DNA of 21,801 nt from an uncultured Prevotellaceae bacterium (GTDB taxonomy: Bacteria; Bacteroidota; Bacteroidia; Bacteroidales; Bacteroidaceae), in contig CACYKX010000026.1 in assembly GCA_902775075.1 (NCBI GenBank), positions 1 to 21,801 of the forward strand, written 5' to 3'. The position numbers and the translations under genes were made by a program. Under the pieces are notes generated by a model. That model saw only the letters and a list, made by a program, of their open reading frames with translations. It had not been told where the DNA came from and made no database searches. Shown here one piece after another: positions 16,617 to 21,801 of this stretch (positions are counted from its first letter, which is position 1; every line of letters begins with the position of its first letter).

Positions 16617-19175
16617 ATGGTACAAGACAAAATATATCAATATTTCGAGCGAGACCCAGAGTTGAAGGTGCTGTTCATCTTCAACAATGAGTTTCTTGCC
16701 GCAGAACTTGCAGGTGTGGAATGGCGCACAGGCTATCGATATGTGGATTTCAAAGGCGACTGGTTCACCGTGAAATACAATCTCGATAACGATTGGCAGT
16801 ATGACAAGGTAATCCTGATGATGCACCAGCCTTCGCCCCTGCAAGTAAAGTCCCTGCAAGCAACCTTCCCATTGATGGACTTATTGGTAGCCAATATGGA
16901 ATACCATAGTCAGGACTATGCTGCATTCATCCAGCAGAACGGACTTCCTGACACCGACAAGAAAATGGTACGGTTCATAGAGAAGAACATACAGCAGCTA
17001 CAGTCGGACAAGATGCAGAAGCTGTTTGCTCCATATTACCAGAACAAGAGCATCACTACAGATAAGTTCGTCCGTGGTTTCCTCAGCAGTTACATGGGAC
17101 AGCAGCGCATCTTAGACTGGGATGCCATCATTGTGCGTCTGCTTCTGATGGGACGTGACAGTGAACGACAGAAGCAGATAGACTTCTTTATCAAGATGAG
17201 AGGTAGCAAGGATATAAGTGAAGCCTTGAAACAGAAGTTGACAGACATCTTTGGAGTCGCCTACGACGAAAACACAGAAGCAAAGGTGGGTAGCATCGTG
17301 AAAGTGCTGAAATATAATGCCATCGTACAGAACTTGGCTCCTGTGGGTGCTGACAATTACAAGCAAAACCGCATCAACGATAGTCTGGCCTTGCAGCAGA
17401 TGAACCGCATACTGGAATTGGCACTCAGTCAAGAGAAGTCAGCAAAGGCTTTGATGGAACTCTTCGATGAGTTAGGTGCAGACATCCGCGATGAGGAACT
17501 GATTCGCTGGTATGGAACAGAAGCTAACTTCTATTTCGTGCCTGAAGCCTTGTGTTTGCCTATCATCAAGACGCTCTTGGAAAAGAAGATCGAGACAGAG
17601 CCAGAGATTGTCACGAATCGTGTAGAAGACTTACTTCTGAAACACAATGACCACGGTGTGATGGCACAGGTGATGGACTATGCTCTTCTGGTGGCAAGGT
17701 TCTATCAGAAGGCACTCTCACTTGGCTCGCTCACGCTCAACACTCCAGATGAATATGTGATGCGGTATCAGGAGGACTACTATGTTGTTGACCAACTTTA
17801 CCGTCAGGCAGAAGAGTTATACTTCAAGATTGACCCCTCTTGTGAACTATTCACCACCATACAGCAGACCAAGGGCAATCTTGACCAGAACTATGCCAAA
17901 CTCTGTAACCGTATGAATCTGGAGTGGACACGTTGTATCAAGGATGCCGGTGGTATGCAGGAGGTTCATCTCCTTCGTCAATATGACTTCTATGACGAGC
18001 GCATCAAGCCCATACAGAAGAAAGTTGTTGTAATAGTAAGCGACGCACTGCGCTATGAGGTGGCACAGGAGCTGATTGGCGAATTGGCAAAGTCACGCCA
18101 TGTAGCCACATTGAAGCCAGCCCTTGCCATGCTTCCAACAGAAACAAAGTATTGCAAACCGTCGTTGTTGCCACACAATGAGTTGAAGCTCTACGGACAG
18201 GGCGATAAGCAGGACATGGCTGTTGACAATCATATACTCGACACGACAGAAAAGAGGTCAGACCATCTACAGAGGTATAGAGATGGAGCCATCTGTGTTC
18301 CGTTTGAGACGGTTGCTGAATATAACCAGGACAAGAACCGTGAGATTTTCAAGCACTCTTTGGTCTATATCTTCCACGATGTGATAGACAAGACGGGGCA
18401 CGACGGCAATGCCAAACAAGTGACCCAAGCCTGTCGTGAAGCCATCACAGAATTGGGCACGATGATTCCGAAGATACATGCCTCATACAATGTAACTGAG
18501 GTGTATGTGACGAGCGACCATGGTTTCCTCTTCAATGACATCATTTTTGCTGAGAAAGACAAACACAAGATTGAGGAAGATACCTTGGAACGCAGCTCTC
18601 GCTACTATCTCACCACTTCTGATAAGGAGGTGAACGGTATCATCAAGTTTCCATTGGATGAAGTGTCGGCTATGGTGAATGTCGGTGACGTGTTCGTGGC
18701 TGTACCCCAGGGAACCAACAGACTGTCGGCTCCTTCTGGAGGTTATATGTTCACACATGGTGGAGCCGCTATGCAGGAACTCATCATACCTGTGATCACA
18801 AGCCGTCAGGAACGTGCAGACAACAAACAGCCTGTAGGTGTGATGGTACTTGACAGAAAACTCTCCATGCAAGCGTCACGTCTGCGCTTCAAACTTTTGC
18901 AGACAGAGGCAGTCTCAATGGATATGAAGGAAAGGATTGTTAATGTGGCACTCTACTATAATGATGAAGCTGTCACACCTGTCAAGACAATCCCACTGGA
19001 TAAAACAGACCCGTCACTTGACAATCGAAAGATCCAGGTTGACCTGACGCTCAACAGAAATGTCGATGCTAAGGTTCTTCAGCTGAAGGTCTTTGACGTG
19101 ACGGATGAACTCAATCCGCTCATCAAGGAGAACGTGACGAATAACACATTGATTGAAAACGATTTTGACTTCTAA
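16617..19175 (+). CDS. pglZ: BREX protein PglZ, alkaline-phosphatase superfamily
   Basis: This 852-residue protein carries the PglZ domain in its C-terminal half. VVVIVSDALRYEVAQEL includes D476, the metal-binding Asp of the alkaline-phosphatase fold, and a second metal site, TSDHGFLFND, has D634 and H635. The N-terminal half (starting MVQDKIYQYFERDPELKVLFIFNN) is the usual leader of type 1 PglZ and supports ATG 16617. Length is normal for type 1 BREX. PglZ is one of the two universal BREX proteins and is essential for both methylation and exclusion. Related proteins cleave phosphodiester substrates, but the in vivo substrate is not settled. It starts four bases after the AlbA_2 gene and ends four bases before brxL, so translation of the three is probably linked. 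Confidence 0.95.
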   Translation: MVQDKIYQYFERDPELKVLFIFNNEFLAAELAGVEWRTGYRYVDFKGDWFTVKYNLDNDWQYDKVILMMHQPSPLQVKSLQATFPLMDLLVANMEYHSQDYAAFIQQNGLPDTDKKMVRFIEKNIQQLQSDKMQKLFAPYYQNKSITTDKFVRGFLSSYMGQQRILDWDAIIVRLLLMGRDSERQKQIDFFIKMRGSKDISEALKQKLTDIFGVAYDENTEAKVGSIVKVLKYNAIVQNLAPVGADNYKQNRINDSLALQQMNRILELALSQEKSAKALMELFDELGADIRDEELIRWYGTEANFYFVPEALCLPIIKTLLEKKIETEPEIVTNRVEDLLLKHNDHGVMAQVMDYALLVARFYQKALSLGSLTLNTPDEYVMRYQEDYYVVDQLYRQAEELYFKIDPSCELFTTIQQTKGNLDQNYAKLCNRMNLEWTRCIKDAGGMQEVHLLRQYDFYDERIKPIQKKVVVIVSDALRYEVAQELIGELAKSRHVATLKPALAMLPTETKYCKPSLLPHNELKLYGQGDKQDMAVDNHILDTTEKRSDHLQRYRDGAICVPFETVAEYNQDKNREIFKHSLVYIFHDVIDKTGHDGNAKQVTQACREAITELGTMIPKIHASYNVTEVYVTSDHGFLFNDIIFAEKDKHKIEEDTLERSSRYYLTTSDKEVNGIIKFPLDEVSAMVNVGDVFVAVPQGTNRLSAPSGGYMFTHGGAAMQELIIPVITSRQERADNKQPVGVMVLDRKLSMQASRLRFKLLQTEAVSMDMKERIVNVALYYNDEAVTPVKTIPLDKTDPSLDNRKIQVDLTLNRNVDAKVLQLKVFDVTDELNPLIKENVTNNTLIENDFDF

Positions 19176-19179
19176 CAAT

Positions 19180-21249
19180 ATGGAACTACAGCAAAAAGTA
19201 ATGAACGCCTTTGTCGGCAAGGTCGTAAGAAAGGATTTGGCTTTCCTCGTGAAGGGAGGTCTTCCAGTGCCGACATACGTACTGGAGTATTTGCTGGGAC
19301 AATATTGTGCCAGCGATGACGAAGAAGTAATTAACGATGGACTTGAAAAGGTCAAGCAAGTAATCAAGAACAACTATGTTCACCGTGCCGAAGCCGAGTC
19401 TGTCAAAGGCATTATTCGTGAAAACGGAAAGCATCGAATCATTGATAAAGTAACAGTCATACTCAATGAGAAAAGTGATGCCTATAATGCTACTTTTTCC
19501 AACTTAGGTCTTTCTGGAGTACCTATTGGAACAGAATACGTCCGTAAAAATCCCAAACTTCTTTCCGGCAATGGTGTTTGGTGTATAGTCACGATTGGAT
19601 ATATTTCAGGCGAGGACGTTAAGGTGCGTTGGGAGATTCAGAATCTGAAGCCCATACAAATATCGAATATCGACCTCGACGAATATATAGAGCAACGTCA
19701 GAACTTCACGACAGAAGAATGGCTTGACTTCATGATGCACACTGTTGGTCTGAATCCAGAGCACATGAACCGTCGTGAAAAGTTCATTACGTTGGCTCGC
19801 TTATTACCTCATGTAGAGAATAACTTCAATTTCATGGAACTTGGTCCGAAAGGAACAGGTAAGAGTCATGTATTCCAGGAACTATCTCCTTATGGTGTTC
19901 TCGTTAGTGGAGGTGACGTTACATCGGCTCGTCTTTTCGTTAAGATGAGTGGTAACAAGGAAATTCTTGGATTGGTTGGTTATTGGGACGTTGTTGCATG
20001 GGATGAGTTTGAGCAGCAGAAAGGTCGTTCTGTCGATGCTGTGCTGATAGACACCATGCAGAACTATCTTGCCAATAAGTCATTTAACAGAGGTAAGGCG
20101 ACTCATGAGGCTTCTGCATCAATGGTATTTGTCGGCAACACCAAGCACACTGTGCCATACATGCTAAAAAACAGCCATCTGTTTGAGTCTATCCCAACAT
20201 CTTTCGTGAAAGGAGCATTCCTTGACCGTATTCATCTGTATAATCCAGGATGGGAGATAAAGATGCTGAAGAAAGACAGTTTCTCAAAAGGATATGGTCT
20301 CATTACGGATTATATTGCAGCTGTACTCCACGCCATGCGTAACGATGACAGGACTTCGGTTCTGAAGGAGTATGCAAAATTTGATGGCACATTATCTGAG
20401 CGTGACCACTTAGCCATTCGTAAGACTTTCTCTGGTATGATGAAACTTCTCTATCCTGATGGAAAGATGACAGATGAGGAAGCGTTCGAGTTAATAGACT
20501 TTGCTGCCGAATGTCGAAAAAGAGTGAAAGACCAACTTTATGTTGTTGATGAGACGTTCAAAGCAGAACCAGCAGTATTCAAATACATCAATTTGAAGAA
20601 TGGCTTGGAAGTTAATGTTGATACGCTTGAAAGAATTAGCAATGCACACCTTTTCCCAACTAATGTTGTGGAGAATCCTGAAGAAGGAGAATTGAATGAT
20701 GGTGATACGCAAGCCATGAATCAAGGAATGCCCCAAACTGAAAGTAATGACGGGAAGCGTCCTCGTATTCCTATTCTTCAGGAGAAGAACTTATCATTCC
20801 GCATGGGTCAAACTGGTGTGAATTATAAGAAGCTTTTTGCAACCTATATGGCAGAGGCAAAAGAGATTACGGTGGAAGACCCGTATATTCGCGCTCCTTG
20901 GCAAATCAAGAATTTTATGGAGTTTGTTACCATGCTGATAGAGACCCGTCCTGTAGATGACTTAAAACTCCATCTGTTTACCAATGAAGAGGAAGAGAAG
21001 ATTCCAGACCTGATAGACAAACTGGATGATATTAAGGATGACCTTGCAGGTTATGGTATTGAGTTCGATTATAAGCTTCGTGATTTCCATGATCGCTGCA
21101 TCAAGACAGATACAGGATGGACTATTACCTTGGGACGTGGATTGGATATGTTCGAGAAGTATAGCCCTTATTCCATCGAGGCATTACGTCAAGACAAGCG
21201 TAAATGCAAGGAATTTATGGTAACGTTTATGAAAACTAAAAATGCGTAG
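19180..21249 (+). CDS. brxL: BREX AAA+ protein BrxL with a MITD1-like C-terminal domain
   Basis: This is a 689-residue protein from ATG 19180. A TTG at 19153 would overlap pglZ and is unlikely; MELQQKVMNAFVGKVVRKDL is the natural start. The N-terminal domain (to about 200) matches BrxL, where it contributes to DNA binding. The AAA+ core has Walker A GPKGTGKS (222-229), Walker B VVAWDE (D275, E276) and a sensor-1 segment VFVGNTKHT (N320). BrxL forms ring oligomers on DNA and is required for exclusion in type 1 systems. The C-terminus is unusual: residues of about 560-680 contain ITVEDPYIR, then HDRCIKTDTGWTITLGRGLD (637-656). That pattern is of the MIT_C (MITD1 C-terminal, phospholipase D-like) domain. 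I see no Lon-type PKDGPSAG-like serine site. A charged, low-complexity linker near 505-530 separates the two parts. Confidence 0.92.
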   Translation: MELQQKVMNAFVGKVVRKDLAFLVKGGLPVPTYVLEYLLGQYCASDDEEVINDGLEKVKQVIKNNYVHRAEAESVKGIIRENGKHRIIDKVTVILNEKSDAYNATFSNLGLSGVPIGTEYVRKNPKLLSGNGVWCIVTIGYISGEDVKVRWEIQNLKPIQISNIDLDEYIEQRQNFTTEEWLDFMMHTVGLNPEHMNRREKFITLARLLPHVENNFNFMELGPKGTGKSHVFQELSPYGVLVSGGDVTSARLFVKMSGNKEILGLVGYWDVVAWDEFEQQKGRSVDAVLIDTMQNYLANKSFNRGKATHEASASMVFVGNTKHTVPYMLKNSHLFESIPTSFVKGAFLDRIHLYNPGWEIKMLKKDSFSKGYGLITDYIAAVLHAMRNDDRTSVLKEYAKFDGTLSERDHLAIRKTFSGMMKLLYPDGKMTDEEAFELIDFAAECRKRVKDQLYVVDETFKAEPAVFKYINLKNGLEVNVDTLERISNAHLFPTNVVENPEEGELNDGDTQAMNQGMPQTESNDGKRPRIPILQEKNLSFRMGQTGVNYKKLFATYMAEAKEITVEDPYIRAPWQIKNFMEFVTMLIETRPVDDLKLHLFTNEEEEKIPDLIDKLDDIKDDLAGYGIEFDYKLRDFHDRCIKTDTGWTITLGRGLDMFEKYSPYSIEALRQDKRKCKEFMVTFMKTKNA

Positions 21250-21251
21250 TC

Positions 21252-21801
21252 ATGAGAAACAAGTGGTTTGAAGAACAGATAGCAGAGTTTAAAACTCGTT
21301 CTGATAGCGAAGTGTTGGAATATCTGTCCAGTTATTGGAATATTACGCCAGATGCAAAGGGCGTACTTACAATGGTGGGAACCTATAAAAAAGCAGATCA
21401 TAAAGATAAAAAAGGAAATGATTTTGCTTATTTTGAAGACATTCGCAATACCGAAGGCGATATTTTGTATTATCCAAGGTAAAACTCTGGACTGCATGCA
21501 ATGATAAACTTGAAAAACAAGATATCTGGCGAATTAGCGTTAAGTTGTCCCCCAAGAAATTTAGGGATAAGAATCCCTTTATAATAACGTTAGCAGATAC
21601 GAAGTTTGGTCTTCCATCCACAAATCTCAAAGACAAGTTATCTCGTGAATCCCAAATCCGTAAGATATTCAAGGATACGGGCTTTACAGAACGTGACGCA
21701 AAGAATACTGTCAATGCTCTACATAATATTATGGATGATCTGTATTCTAATGCAGATGATCGATTTGTGTATGAGTTATTACAGAACGCAGATGACCAGC
21801 C
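21252..21801 (+). pseudogene. Sacsin-like GHKL ATPase gene, 5' part, apparently frameshifted, runs off the window
   Basis: ATG 21252 opens a 76-residue frame ending at TAA 21480-21482. The -1 frame is open from 21437 to the window end (the GTA at 21479 is its first codon past the break) and continues sensibly: ILYYPR joined to VKLWTACNDKLEKQD. It then runs through KLSPKKFRDKNPF and NLKDKLSRESQIRKIFKD to DRFVYELLQNADDQ. The last motif is the N-box of sacsin-type GHKL ATPases, large proteins often found in defence islands with a C-terminal nuclease. The downstream frame has no good start before that conserved region, so a one-base loss at about 21477-21481 is the simplest reading. Alternatives are a sequencing error, or an independent 76-residue gene. 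It begins two bases after brxL, so it is the operon's next cistron. Confidence 0.7.

Noticed and set aside
19153..19179. TTG start for brxL giving nine extra residues
   Set aside because: It would overlap pglZ in another frame, and the extra residues do not look like BrxL. ATG 19180, four bases after the pglZ stop, fits the operon spacing.
21470..21490. Programmed -1 ribosomal frameshift site
   Set aside because: There is no X-XXY-YYZ slippery heptamer at CCAAGGTAAAAC and no obvious stem-loop right after it, so mutation or sequencing error is simpler.

Overview
The window is one strand-uniform operon carrying a type 1 BREX phage-defence system of Bacteroidales type. The organism is inferred, not proven. 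Intergenic gaps are tiny, no start has a clear Shine-Dalgarno sequence, GC is moderate, and the protein style (WYL regulator, DUF1788, AlbA_2 protein with NVG repeats) is what I associate with Bacteroides/Prevotella relatives. Every supported gene is on the + strand, and neighbouring genes overlap or lie at most 23 bases apart. The operon promoter is not visible and must lie left of the window.

Layout: 3' end of a WYL-domain regulator, probably brxR (2-247); brxA (240-908); brxB (905-1513); brxC, a large AAA-type ATPase (1525-5184); a first pglX adenine methyltransferase (5188-8739); a SIR2-domain protein with a long uncharacterised C-terminal part (8747-11587); a second pglX (11601-15191); an AlbA_2/Schlafen-type ATP-binding, winged-helix protein (15215-16612); pglZ, alkaline-phosphatase fold (16617-19175); brxL, AAA+ (19180-21249); and the 5' part of a sacsin-like GHKL ATPase gene that appears frameshifted and runs off the right end (21252-21801).

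How the genes should work together: in known type 1 BREX systems PglX modifies host DNA at a non-palindromic adenine site, and BrxA, BrxB, BrxC, PglX, PglZ and BrxL together block phage replication. The WYL protein is expected to repress the operon. Three things depart from the standard set. First, pglX is duplicated: the last 228 residues are almost identical between copies, but the centres (presumed target-recognition part) are divergent and AT-rich, suggesting two DNA specificities served by one core. Second, a SIR2 effector, a family whose defence members deplete NAD+, lies between the two pglX copies, making a unit of about 6.4 kb bounded by direct repeats. Third, BrxL ends in what looks like a MITD1/MIT_C (phospholipase D-like) domain where described BrxL proteins carry a Lon-protease-like domain.

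No RNA genes, CRISPR arrays, transposases, integrases or tRNA-type attachment sites were seen. No stretch above 300 bases lacks a gene.
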